Origin: Polluticaenibacter yanchengensis
GTDB taxonomy: Bacteria; Bacteroidota; Bacteroidia; Chitinophagales; Chitinophagaceae
DNA length: 63,307 nt
Assembly (NCBI GenBank): GCA_027854065.1
Contig: JAQGEF010000022.1
Span: forward strand, 1 to 63,307
Reading direction: 5' to 3'
Shown: piece after piece, positions 1 to 8,072 of the stretch
Position numbering within the stretch: position 1 is the first letter of the stretch
How the letters are laid out: each line of letters opens with the position of its first letter
Position numbers and translations under genes: made by a program
The notes under the pieces: generated by a model
What the model saw: only the letters and a program-made list of their open reading frames with translations
The model's database searches: none
What the model was told of the DNA's origin: nothing

Positions 1-1
1 T

Positions 2-58
2 ATGGAAAACATAAAACTCAAAAAAATTATAGAAACAATATTTAGCAACAATCCTTAG
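2..58 (+). other. Possible C-terminal tail of a gene entering from the left
   Basis: An open frame runs from the window edge to a TAG at 56-58 and reads as a short, charged, Lys/Ile-rich peptide ending Ser-Asn-Asn-Pro. It could be the last codons of a gene that begins outside the window, or an 18-codon chance frame starting at the ATG at 2. A GC-rich dispersed repeat begins 13 bases after the stop, as happens at other gene ends here. No function can be assigned. Confidence 0.2.
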
Positions 59-70
59 CTAAATGACATT

Positions 71-186
71 GGGCTGCGGGATATGCAGGGCCTGGTACGA
101 CGCGGGAGTACCGAGCGCAGCGAGCCCGGAATAGCCCGGACCAATGCCCGATAATTTTCCTGCTGACCAGAGCCCCCAATAAAAAA
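71..186 (+). repeat. Dispersed GC-rich repeat, copy A
   Basis: This copy starts GGGCTGCGGGATATGCAGGG and ends AGCCCCCAATAAAAA. The middle holds the conserved words GAGTACCGAGCGCAGCGAGC and GGAATAGCCC. The AT-rich end stops about 8 bases before the stop codon of the antiporter gene, which reads towards it. Other copies lie at 6266, 18528, 26091, 47881, 49138 and 53382. Confidence 0.75.
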
Positions 187-193
187 CAAAAAA

Positions 194-1330
194 TTACGGA
201 ACGATGGTCGTAAATAAATAGGTGGCGAAAATTACGAGTAATACGATGCCATAAAGTATATTGGTTTTGCCGGAACTAAAGGATATGATGATGGTTAATA
301 ATGACAGGAGCAATAATATGGTTGATTTTTCGTCGATACCAAGCGTGACTGTAGAATTTGTAGTGATACAAACGATGGCGACTGCCGGTATGGTTAAACC
401 GATACTGGCCAACGCTGAGCCTAAAGCGAGATTTAAGCTGGTTTGTAACCTGTTTTTCCGGGCAGCTTTATAAGCGGCAATACCTTCCGGTAATAAAATA
501 ACGCCTGCTACAATAATGCCTACTAAACTTTGCGGCAGCCCGGCGGCTTCTATTTTTGCTTCTATCTTCGGCGCAAGTTTTTTTGATAATGCCACTACGG
601 ATACTAATGCCAATAATAATAAGACCAGGCTGGAGATTGCTGTCTTTACATTGGGTGGAGCAGCATGTGGTTCATCGTCTTCATTAATGGCATTGCTGTC
701 GTTGACAACATCTTCGGATGCAGGCAGGAAATAATCCCTGTGCGTAAGTGTCTGAACGGATACGAATCCAAAGTATAGGATCAGTGATACAATGGCTACA
801 AATATCAGCTGGCTGTTTGTATAACTTCCTTCGGTACTGCTGGTGGTATAGTTTGGTAAAACCAGGGCCAATGTTGCAATGGCTATTAATGCTACCAGCG
901 CTGCACTTACGCCTTTTTTGGCAAAAATCTGTTCTTTATACTTGTAACCGCCTACCAGCAGGCAAATACCGATCATACCGGTCAGGATAATCATGATAGC
1001 AGCAAACACGGTGTCCCTGGCCAATGTGGATGGTCCGGCACCAGCCTCTGTAAACATGATGGACACAATTAATGATACTTCTATAATGGTAACGGCCAAT
1101 GCCAGTATTAATGTACCGTAGGGCTCTCCTACTTTATGGGCCACTACTTCGGCATGAAAAACAGCGGAAAGTACTACTGATATTAAAACGACTGAAAGGA
1201 TGGCGGAATACCAGTCCGTATCGACAAATGTACCGGTAACCAATAATATTAACAGACCTAATACAGGTAATAATACTGTTTTTAATGGCAGGTCTATACC
1301 TATCATTTGCTTTAGCTTATTATCGGACAT
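194..1330 (-). CDS. chaA: Ca2+/H+ antiporter, ChaA-like (CaCA superfamily)
   Basis: An inner-membrane cation/proton exchanger, expected to export Ca2+ (and perhaps Na+ or K+) using the proton gradient. The 378-residue protein has about 10-11 hydrophobic segments in two homologous halves. The first half carries the family signature around residues 59-84 (HAEVVAHKVGEP, then TIIE). The second half carries the matching ILLPEG motif near residues 279-283. A hydrophilic acidic loop at about 206-221 separates the halves, as in ChaA. The length fits the family. The gene stands alone; its 3' end abuts repeat copy A. The exact ion preference cannot be read from sequence. Confidence 0.88.
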   Translation of the reverse strand: MSDNKLKQMIGIDLPLKTVLLPVLGLLILLVTGTFVDTDWYSAILSVVLISVVLSAVFHAEVVAHKVGEPYGTLILALAVTIIEVSLIVSIMFTEAGAGPSTLARDTVFAAIMIILTGMIGICLLVGGYKYKEQIFAKKGVSAALVALIAIATLALVLPNYTTSSTEGSYTNSQLIFVAIVSLILYFGFVSVQTLTHRDYFLPASEDVVNDSNAINEDDEPHAAPPNVKTAISSLVLLLLALVSVVALSKKLAPKIEAKIEAAGLPQSLVGIIVAGVILLPEGIAAYKAARKNRLQTSLNLALGSALASIGLTIPAVAIVCITTNSTVTLGIDEKSTILLLLSLLTIIISFSSGKTNILYGIVLLVIFATYLFTTIVP

Positions 1331-1349
1331 AAATAATTTTATTTATTGT

Positions 1350-2594
1350 TTATTGTGACAAAAGGCTGTTAACCGTTGCTTCGAATTCTTTCTTAAATTG
1401 TTCGTAGTGTTTTCCTGTAGCCGGGCCATTATAACCGGTATGGATTTTGGCAATATTTCCCTTTTTATCTACAAAGAAAGTAGTTGGAAAAACTGCCAGT
1501 TTATTAATTTCAGGAATTGTTTTTTCGGTCCTGTACGGATCGGACGCTGCTACGCCCGTTACCAGGAAAGGATATTCAACTTTTAGCCTGGTACGAAATG
1601 GCATTAATGCTTTTACCGATCTGTCATAATCGGCAGTTCGCTCATAAGCCAGTGCTACAATTTCTATGCCTTTGTGTTTATTGGCTTTATAGTATTCATT
1701 CAGAAAGGCTGTTTCATCCAGACAATTCGGACACCATGAACCTAATACCTGCACCACTACCACTTTATTTTTGTACCTGGCATCTGTCAATGACACCAGG
1801 TTGCCATCCGTATCTTTAAATTTAAAGCCAAAGCCTGACTTCCCTGGCAATACCTGTGTATTGAAAAATGAATCTGGCAGGTTGGCATCAGGGTTATATT
1901 TACCAGTAAAGCTTTCGGTAATATAAGCGCCATTATACATTTTACCATCGGTCATTGTTTTATCTGCCTTAACCTTTGCTTTAAAAACTGCAGCAAAACC
2001 ACCGTCAAATACATTTAGAGTGAGATTTTCACCGATCAGATTGCCTTCTAAAAAACGGTAATCGCCATAGGGTGTCAAAATAGAGCCGGAAACCTTACCG
2101 TTACGTTCATGGAGGAATTCGCCTACAGCTGGCATCCTGTTTTTACCATAGCTAAAATCCAGTTCCCAGGTACCGGTAATATTAACCGCCGGTTCATCCG
2201 TCATCATTGCACGCGGCCTGGTGGAAACCGCCTTAAAAACCATAGAAGTACTGGAATCTGCAAAATGCTTGATGTATTTGCCTTCCAATAATTTGCTGTT
2301 TATAATTCTTGCCCTGATCTCAGAATCGAAATAAGGCAGCTTAATGATTAAAGAATCATCCTGCTGCCTTATTTCATCAACATTAAGAGTATTTTCCGAA
2401 CTTATTATTTGAATCAGATAGGTTGATGCAGCCTTTTCTAATTGAAAATTAAAGTGTATTTTTTGGGAATCATTTCTCAATAATTCACCATTCCAATTTC
2501 CGGTATGCAAATTGGGCGTACCTTGTGAATACAGAGTACAGCTAGATATTATTATGATTGCAAAAGCAAAAAATAGCTTCTTTAATTGTTTCAT
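1350..2594 (-). CDS. Exported TlpA-like thioredoxin-fold protein
   Basis: A periplasmic or membrane-anchored thiol-disulfide oxidoreductase of the TlpA/ResA kind. The 414-residue protein begins with a signal peptide whose ISSC sequence (Cys19) could be a lipobox. Residues about 30-240 form a beta-rich N-terminal region of the type that often precedes TlpA domains in Bacteroidota. The thioredoxin-like domain occupies about 250-414, with the redox motif CPNC at 288-291 preceded by GSW, and a likely cis-Pro region near FPTTFFVD. Its substrate is unknown. The start lies 19 bases downstream of nothing else on this strand; the antiporter follows it after 19 bases and may be cotranscribed. Confidence 0.85.
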   Translation of the reverse strand: MKQLKKLFFAFAIIIISSCTLYSQGTPNLHTGNWNGELLRNDSQKIHFNFQLEKAASTYLIQIISSENTLNVDEIRQQDDSLIIKLPYFDSEIRARIINSKLLEGKYIKHFADSSTSMVFKAVSTRPRAMMTDEPAVNITGTWELDFSYGKNRMPAVGEFLHERNGKVSGSILTPYGDYRFLEGNLIGENLTLNVFDGGFAAVFKAKVKADKTMTDGKMYNGAYITESFTGKYNPDANLPDSFFNTQVLPGKSGFGFKFKDTDGNLVSLTDARYKNKVVVVQVLGSWCPNCLDETAFLNEYYKANKHKGIEIVALAYERTADYDRSVKALMPFRTRLKVEYPFLVTGVAASDPYRTEKTIPEINKLAVFPTTFFVDKKGNIAKIHTGYNGPATGKHYEQFKKEFEATVNSLLSQ

Positions 2595-2725
2595 TTTTAA
2601 TAATATAACTTTCTTAATAAAGTGCTTTATAGTGGTAAAAGTACTTTAAAATCATCGAAAACAGATTGATGATTAAGTTATAGAATTGAAAAATGTGACA
2701 ATCTGCAGATTGAATATGAAGAAAA

Positions 2726-3049
2726 CTAATCTCCTGACTCGTCTATTTTTTTAGACGCGTTGGCGGCTTTCTCACTTGCTTTTACGTCATTTACAAATTC
2801 CTTTGCAGGTTTAAATGCGGGAATATAATGTTCCGGGATTTCAACTGCTAAATTACGTTTGATGTTGCGGCCTATTTTAGCTGCGCGTTTTTTTGTAATG
2901 AAACTGCCAAAACCTCTTACATAAATGTTTTCACCATCTACTAAGCTTTGTTTTACTTCTTTAAACATCGCTTCTAAAGTCACTAAAACGTCAACTTTAG
3001 GAATGCCGGTTTTTTCTGCAATTCTGTTAATTAAGTCTGATTTTCTCAT
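2726..3049 (-). CDS. HU/IHF-family DNA-binding protein
   Basis: A nucleoid-associated protein that bends DNA as a dimer. The 107-residue chain has the HU fold: N-terminal helices (MRKSDLINRIAEKTGI), then the RGFGSFITKKRAAKIGRN stretch that leads into the DNA-binding beta arms, and the C-terminal helix FKPAKEFVNDV. About 15 extra charged and Ala-rich residues follow the usual HU end near position 90. It is divergent from mutY across a 250-base AT-rich gap. On its own strand that gap holds a near-consensus -7 box (TAATATTG, complement at 3118-3125). A 14-base palindrome lies at 2699-2712 beyond its stop. Confidence 0.93.
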   Translation of the reverse strand: MRKSDLINRIAEKTGIPKVDVLVTLEAMFKEVKQSLVDGENIYVRGFGSFITKKRAAKIGRNIKRNLAVEIPEHYIPAFKPAKEFVNDVKASEKAANASKKIDESGD

Positions 3050-3299
3050 TGTTTTAATTTTTTTACGTAAGTCTGCTTACTTATTTAAGGTCTAGATTTA
3101 AAAAATTCCACGATTTGCAATATTAATTAAAAGTAGTTATTTTTTAATTAATTACACACTAAGATATAATTTTAGATAAAAAAAATCAAATATTAAATTA
3201 ATTTAAGGTATAACAGCCTTTTTATTATTCTTGTTTTTTCGCTTCATAAACTTATTTTTATTAAAATTTTCACTCCAAAGTTTTTCCTTTTAGAACTGA

Positions 3300-4400
3300 A
3301 TGAATACAAAAGAGCGGTTTTCAGATACATTTTTCACCCGGCAACTAATGCGCTGGAATGCTAATTTCAATTTTAGAGAGATGCCCTGGAAAGGAGAATC
3401 CGATCCCTATAAAATCTGGCTTAGTGAAATTATTTTACAACAAACACAAGTGGCGCAGGGCCTAAGCTACTATCACAAATTCATCCAAACATACCCTACT
3501 GTCAGCCACCTGAATAATGCCGACCCAAATGATGTTTTTAAACTTTGGGAAGGACTGGGTTACTACAGCAGGTGCAAAAACCTGTTATTCGCGGCCAACC
3601 AGATTGTCACCAACTTCAACTGCAGATTCCCGGATACCTACAATGATATCCTGAGCTTAAAAGGGATTGGCCCTTATACCGCAGCAGCTATTGCTTCTTT
3701 TGCATTTAAATTACCATACGCTGTAGTAGATGGAAACGTCATCAGAGTACTCTCCCGGTACTTCGCTATCAGCACTCCATACGATACCACTGAAGGTAAA
3801 AAAATATTTCAGGAAAAAGCCAATGAACTATTGGATACAAAACAGCCTCATTTATACAACCAGGCTATTATGGACTTTGGGGCTACTGTGTGTACACCCG
3901 CCAATCCGGCTTGTATTCAATGTATTTTAAGCAAACATTGTGCCAGTAACCTTAAAAACAACGTATTAGATTTCCCCGTAAAATCCAAAAAGATATTGAA
4001 AAGAAAAAGGTTCTTCATCTTTTTGATAATAGAGAATAATAAAAAGCAAATTCTGGTTAAAAAAAGGGAGCAGAATGATATCTGGCAGAACCTCCACCAG
4101 TTTTTCGAAATAGAAAATGAAAGCCTGTTTCTTGCAGAAAACGACACATTATTTCAAACACTAAAAACACAATTTCCCGGCTTACAGTTTTCTGACCAGC
4201 TGACGGTTTTCGACGAACAGAAACAAACATTAACTCACCAGACAGTATATAGCAAGTTCATTACCGGCGTACAGTTAAATGATCCTGAAATAGCAAGCGG
4301 TTATAGCTGGATTAATATCGCCGATCTGGATAAAATCGCATTTCCTAAAACAGCGCAAAAAGCAGTAAAAGAACTAATTTTCATTAAAAAAACACCATAG
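3300..4400 (+). CDS. mutY: A/G-specific adenine DNA glycosylase
   Basis: Base-excision repair enzyme that removes adenine mispaired with 8-oxoguanine. All diagnostic elements are visible in the 366 residues. The catalytic Glu43 lies in SEIILQQTQV. The helix-hairpin-helix is LKGIGPYTAAAI at 120-131, and the catalytic Asp144 lies in VVDGNVIRV. The iron-sulfur ligands are Cys198, Cys205, Cys208 and Cys214 with C-x6-C-x2-C-x5-C spacing. Residues about 230-360 correspond to the NUDIX-like 8-oxoG recognition domain. It heads a mutY-ssb-gldE run, an order common in Bacteroidota. Confidence 0.96.
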   Translation: MNTKERFSDTFFTRQLMRWNANFNFREMPWKGESDPYKIWLSEIILQQTQVAQGLSYYHKFIQTYPTVSHLNNADPNDVFKLWEGLGYYSRCKNLLFAANQIVTNFNCRFPDTYNDILSLKGIGPYTAAAIASFAFKLPYAVVDGNVIRVLSRYFAISTPYDTTEGKKIFQEKANELLDTKQPHLYNQAIMDFGATVCTPANPACIQCILSKHCASNLKNNVLDFPVKSKKILKRKRFFIFLIIENNKKQILVKKREQNDIWQNLHQFFEIENESLFLAENDTLFQTLKTQFPGLQFSDQLTVFDEQKQTLTHQTVYSKFITGVQLNDPEIASGYSWINIADLDKIAFPKTAQKAVKELIFIKKTP

Positions 4401-4473
4401 TTTCTTCAAACTATTAAATAAATTACATACTTTTAAGCTAATTATCTAGGACTCAGTAAAACTGTATTATGTT

Positions 4474-4914
4474 ATGAGAGGAGTAAATCGCGTTACATTA
4501 ATAGGAAATTTGGGCAAGAATCCGGATGTTCAGTATTTAGATGGAAATATAGGTGTTGCCAAGTTTTCCCTGGCTACTACCGAGACATTTAAAGATAAAA
4601 ATGGCAAACTGATTAGTCAAACAGAATGGCATACAATAGTTTTATGGCGTGGACTGGCTGACCTGGCCCAAAAATATCTTAAAAAAGGAAGCCTGGTTTA
4701 CATCGAGGGAAGATTAAAAACCCGTAGCTGGGAGGATAAAGACGGCCACAAAAAGTTTGCTACAGAAATTGTTGGCGAAAACCTGATCATGCTTGATAAA
4801 CGCACAGACGGGAGTATTCAGGGCGCTTCACCATATGATTTCAATATTTCATCAAACGATGGCGAGGATGAAATTCCCCCGTACAGTCACCACGATGATG
4901 AAGAAAGGCTTTAA
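4474..4914 (+). CDS. ssb: Single-stranded DNA-binding protein
   Basis: OB-fold protein that coats single-stranded DNA in replication and repair. Residues 1-110 match the SSB core (MRGVNRVTLIGNLGKNPDV, then the WHTIVLW strand and VYIEGRLKTRSW). The 146-residue length is short for an SSB. The tail is acidic (SNDGEDEIPPY) but the chain ends DDEERL. It therefore lacks the usual terminal acidic-Pro-Phe tip that recruits partner proteins. It may be a paralogue rather than the main replicative SSB. It lies 73 bases after mutY and 15 before gldE. Confidence 0.94.
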   Translation: MRGVNRVTLIGNLGKNPDVQYLDGNIGVAKFSLATTETFKDKNGKLISQTEWHTIVLWRGLADLAQKYLKKGSLVYIEGRLKTRSWEDKDGHKKFATEIVGENLIMLDKRTDGSIQGASPYDFNISSNDGEDEIPPYSHHDDEERL

Positions 4915-4929
4915 CAAAAAATCACAACC

Positions 4930-6261
4930 TTGATAACTGATTATTTTTCGAATACTTTACTGCAGGTAAAAAGTGTGATACTACAGGAAATTTCTTCCAA
5001 TATTATTGTAGTAATGGTCGTATTACTAATCGTACTCGCCATAATGGCCTGTTGTATTTCCGGTGCGGAATCTGCCTATTTGGGCTTGTCCGGTAAAGAC
5101 CAGAATTTTATTAAAACAAGGCCACAATCCAATTATAAAAGAGTGACCACTTTATTAGAAAACCCCGAAATATTGCAGGGTGCTTTACTAATAAGCAAGC
5201 GCTTCTTTATTCTTGCGTTCATTATTATCAGTAATTATTTGTTCGATAACCTCCTGGAGGTGCCGAATATATGGCTATTGATGCTTATAAAAGCAGCATC
5301 ACTGTTCATCTTTATTTACATATTTATCCAGGTACTCCCAAAGTCATTCGCCAATTTAAATCATGTCCGTTATGCCATAAATACCGGTTGGTTTGTAGAG
5401 CTTACCCTCATGCTTACAAAAATTCCCGCTTCCTGGATGGCAGCCAATACCGATAAACTGGAACGTTGGCTGGGTAAACGTTCCAAATCCGTAACCAAAG
5501 AGGAAATGCGAACTGCCATAGATTTAACCAGCGCAAAAAGCGAGCAGAACATATTAAAAGGCATCCTCGATTTTGGCGACAAAATGGTTAAACAGGTAAT
5601 GCGCACCAGGCTGGACGTTTCAGGCATAAAATACAATGTCACATTCCCTAAATTAATAGAGCAGCTAAAAGATTACAAGTTTAGCCGCATGCCCGTGTAC
5701 AACAGTTCACTGGATGAGATCAAAGGGATGCTGCACTCCAAAGACGTACTGCCGCACCTGCACGAAAATGAACATTTCGACTGGCACCAGTTAATCCGTC
5801 CTGCATACTTTATACATGAAAACAAATTCATTGAAGACCTGATGAAGGAGTTTCAGCAAAAACGCATCCACTTTGCCATTGTGGTAGATGAGTTTGGCGG
5901 TACCAGCGGCATCATTACTTTAGAAGATATTTTAGAAGAAGTCATCGGGGAGATCAGCGACGAATTCGATACCAACGAAACGCAGAATAAGAAAATTGAC
6001 GACAACACTTACATTATTGAAGGAAAGACCATGCTCAGCGATGTGTGCAAATTCATACAGGTACCTATGGATACTTTTGATATTGTGAAAGGTGACAGCG
6101 ATTCTTTAGCCGGCCTCGTACTGGAGCTTGCCGGCGAAATACCTGAAGCAAATAGTATGTTCCAGGTACAAGGTTTTGAATTTACCGTTTTAGAAGTCAT
6201 TAAAAACAGGATCAACCTGGTGCAGGTCGTTAAAAAGCCGCACGAGATGCCGGAAGATTAA
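4930..6261 (+). CDS. gldE: Gliding-motility-associated GldE-like CBS-domain membrane protein
   Basis: Membrane protein of the HlyC/CorC-like family: an N-terminal DUF21 transmembrane region (about residues 25-170, four hydrophobic segments), a CBS pair (about 210-340) and a C-terminal CorC/HlyC domain. In flavobacteria GldE is linked to gliding and type IX secretion, probably through assembly of other Gld proteins. The assignment rests on the domain plan and the mutY-ssb-gldE gene order. The frame opens with TTG at 4930; the first in-frame ATG is at 5014 inside the first membrane segment, so TTG is preferred. The lipoprotein gene gldD, often next in line, is absent here. Confidence 0.85.
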   Translation: MITDYFSNTLLQVKSVILQEISSNIIVVMVVLLIVLAIMACCISGAESAYLGLSGKDQNFIKTRPQSNYKRVTTLLENPEILQGALLISKRFFILAFIIISNYLFDNLLEVPNIWLLMLIKAASLFIFIYIFIQVLPKSFANLNHVRYAINTGWFVELTLMLTKIPASWMAANTDKLERWLGKRSKSVTKEEMRTAIDLTSAKSEQNILKGILDFGDKMVKQVMRTRLDVSGIKYNVTFPKLIEQLKDYKFSRMPVYNSSLDEIKGMLHSKDVLPHLHENEHFDWHQLIRPAYFIHENKFIEDLMKEFQQKRIHFAIVVDEFGGTSGIITLEDILEEVIGEISDEFDTNETQNKKIDDNTYIIEGKTMLSDVCKFIQVPMDTFDIVKGDSDSLAGLVLELAGEIPEANSMFQVQGFEFTVLEVIKNRINLVQVVKKPHEMPED

Positions 6262-6265
6262 CGCC

Positions 6266-6380
6266 TTTTTTCTTTGGGGCTCTCAACTCATACATCAATG
6301 TCCCGCATTTGTTCAGGCTACTCCGGGCTCACTGCGTTCGGTACTCCTTCGTCGTACCAGGCCCGCCGTATCCTGCAGCC
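6266..6380 (-). repeat. Dispersed GC-rich repeat, copy B (inverted)
   Basis: Read on the minus strand it begins GGCTGCAGGATACGGCGGGC and ends GAGAGCCCCAAAGAAAAA, with CCTGGTACGACGAAGGAGTACC inside in the same order as copy A. The AT-rich end begins 5 bases after the gldE stop. The rest of the gap to 6638 is AT-rich with no gene seen. Confidence 0.7.
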
Positions 6381-6638
6381 TCTCGGCAATTGTAATTCTA
6401 ATCAACAGGAAGTCATCCCGCAGGCAATCACCTATATAGTCTAAAACAGAAATGGTATAATTCCACACCATCAGTAAAAATATTCAATTCTATATGGTGA
6501 TAGTGATAGTCGGTTATATTGTATCAAGCCAATACTGATGACAAATGAATAATAACATTCAAAACTCACCTGACTCTAAATTTTATCATTTAATTTTACA
6601 GCAGTTCATCATTCAATAGTAAGTGATGCCATCTTAAT

Positions 6639-6992
6639 ATGACAAAATCTGAAATAGCTAAATTATTCTCTGCAGGCAAATTCGAAGAATGCTATCCACA
6701 CTTGGCAGACCTAAGCATCTGGAATATTCCCGGAGAACAATATTTACTTGGCAAGCCTGCTATACAGGAATATTGCGACGGTGTTGCAGATTTTTTCAAA
6801 ACAGTCACCACCCATTTCAATGCATTAAATGTCATAGAGAACGACAAATGTGTATCCATAAACGGTACTGCAGAATTTATTAAAGATGGAATGACCTTCT
6901 CATATGTATCTTCCTGCGATGTATATGAATTTGATTCAAACAATAAGATACTATCCATTCATTCCTACTGCGTAAGCCACGACACTGCATAA
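6639..6992 (+). CDS. SnoaL/NTF2-like small protein
   Basis: A 117-residue protein with the size and pattern of the NTF2-like (SnoaL) fold: helical N-terminus (MTKSEIAKLFSAGKFEECYPHL), then GKPAIQEYCDGVADFF, then strands ending in a YCVSHDTA tail. Members of this fold are often small ligand-binding proteins or non-enzymatic folds, so no reaction can be assigned. It precedes the cysteine-rich/HMA/TonB genes by only 31 bases and could share their transcript, but nothing in it suggests metal binding. Confidence 0.6.
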   Translation: MTKSEIAKLFSAGKFEECYPHLADLSIWNIPGEQYLLGKPAIQEYCDGVADFFKTVTTHFNALNVIENDKCVSINGTAEFIKDGMTFSYVSSCDVYEFDSNNKILSIHSYCVSHDTA

Positions 6993-7023
6993 ATTCTAAA
7001 AATTTATTCTATTTTTGCCTTTC

Positions 7024-7374
7024 ATGAAATTCTTGGTAACCATACTGGCTTCTTTCATCCTGTTTCTATCCATGAAACCGGGCTTAGAAGTTGCGTTCCT
7101 CAATCAGCCCATTGCTGATGCTGCCTGTTGTAAGGGCGAGTGCACTAACGATGTTGCCAAAAATGAAAGTGATTCAGAAGAGGATAAAACAAAATCCACT
7201 GAAAAATCCTGCAATCCATTCCAGCACTGCTGCAATGGTAAAATCATCTGCCAGGTAAAATACCAGACAGTAGCCGGTATTTCCGAGATCTGTATCGAAA
7301 ATAATTTTCCCCTGAGAAACTTCAGTTTTCTTTCCAATTATAATGCCAAGTGCTGGCATCCTCCCCAATTATAG
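7024..7374 (+). CDS. Cysteine-rich exported hypothetical protein
   Basis: Not a family I can name with certainty. The ATG at 7024 gives 116 residues beginning with a signal-like hydrophobic stretch (MKFLVTILASFILFLSM). A TTG three codons upstream is in frame but less likely. The mature part carries paired and clustered cysteines: ACCKGEC, a second CNPFQHCC cluster, GKIICQVKY, and a final CWHPPQL. A low-complexity acidic/Lys/Ser linker separates the first two clusters. This pattern and the two downstream genes suggest a periplasmic or outer-membrane metal-binding accessory protein, which is inference only. Confidence 0.6.
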   Translation: MKFLVTILASFILFLSMKPGLEVAFLNQPIADAACCKGECTNDVAKNESDSEEDKTKSTEKSCNPFQHCCNGKIICQVKYQTVAGISEICIENNFPLRNFSFLSNYNAKCWHPPQL

Positions 7375-7462
7375 AACATATCGGGTATTTAAAAATGAAT
7401 AAGACACGCTTCAGCCTGTTGCTTATTGCTGTACAAACCAATTAATTATTATACTGGCTTGC

Positions 7463-7639
7463 TTACAACCAATGATAGTGTGTATCCATAAAAGTCATTT
7501 TTCCCGCTGCAATCGTCCGTAGTATCGATATCCTGTAAAGAATGGCTACCATAAGCGAAGCCATGAATAAACCAAACGCGATACTTAAACCGCAGCCCCA
7601 ATGTACGCTATCAACAAAAACGCGTATCGGACGCAGCAT
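7463..7639 (-). other. Possible 58-residue membrane protein ORF
   Basis: An ATG-started frame on the strand opposite its neighbours encodes 58 residues. A hydrophobic stretch (GLSIAFGLFMASLMVAILY) could form one membrane helix, followed by a basic segment. It fills most of the 327-base gap between the Cys-rich gene and the HMA gene. It could be a chance frame or an inactivated remnant; no ribosome-binding site or promoter stands out. Confidence 0.2.
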
Positions 7640-7701
7640 TTTAAATTACCGGGAAAAACCCGGTAAACAAATCAATTATTAAAACATTAATATCTGTAAA
7701 A

Positions 7702-8040
7702 ATGAACAGCTTAAAAACGATTCTCATTTCTATATTTTGCCTTTTATTCGCAAACATCAGCACCGCACAAAATAATACCCCGGCTAAAGACACCGAAAAA
7801 ACAGTTAATCTCAAGGTAAAAGGTGTTACCTGCAGCGGAGATTTAAAAACCATAGCAGGCAATGTAGAAAAACTAAAAGGCGTAAAAAGTTGCAAAGCAG
7901 AAAAGCCCGGAGCCACCACCAGGTTCCAGGTCATCTACAATCCCGCACTGGTTTCAGAAAAAGAAATCCAGGCAGCAATAGAAGGCACCGAAGGTTGTGA
8001 AAATCCCGACGACAGGCCTTATAAAGTAAAAATCAAATAA
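7702..8040 (+). CDS. Exported heavy-metal-associated (HMA-like) domain protein
   Basis: A 112-residue protein with a signal peptide (MNSLKTILISIFCLLFANIS, probable cleavage after TAQ) and one ferredoxin-like HMA domain (about residues 35-105). The usual metal-binding CxxC is degenerate. It reads GVTCSGDL, so only Cys44 remains in the loop, while Cys64 and Cys99 lie elsewhere. The typical hydrophobic pattern (NVEKLKGVKSC, FQVIYNPALVSEKEIQAAI) is retained. It probably binds or relays a metal, perhaps copper, in the periplasm for the TonB receptor 32 bases downstream. Metal identity is not shown by sequence. Confidence 0.78.
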   Translation: MNSLKTILISIFCLLFANISTAQNNTPAKDTEKTVNLKVKGVTCSGDLKTIAGNVEKLKGVKSCKAEKPGATTRFQVIYNPALVSEKEIQAAIEGTEGCENPDDRPYKVKIK

Positions 8041-8072
8041 ACATTCCGGGATCACCTGTTAAACAATCTTCA

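Noticed and set aside
194..1330. Plus-strand open frames of 70-80 codons within the antiporter gene and similar frames in most long genes
   Set aside because: They lie antisense to well-supported genes, lack start context and show no protein-like composition.
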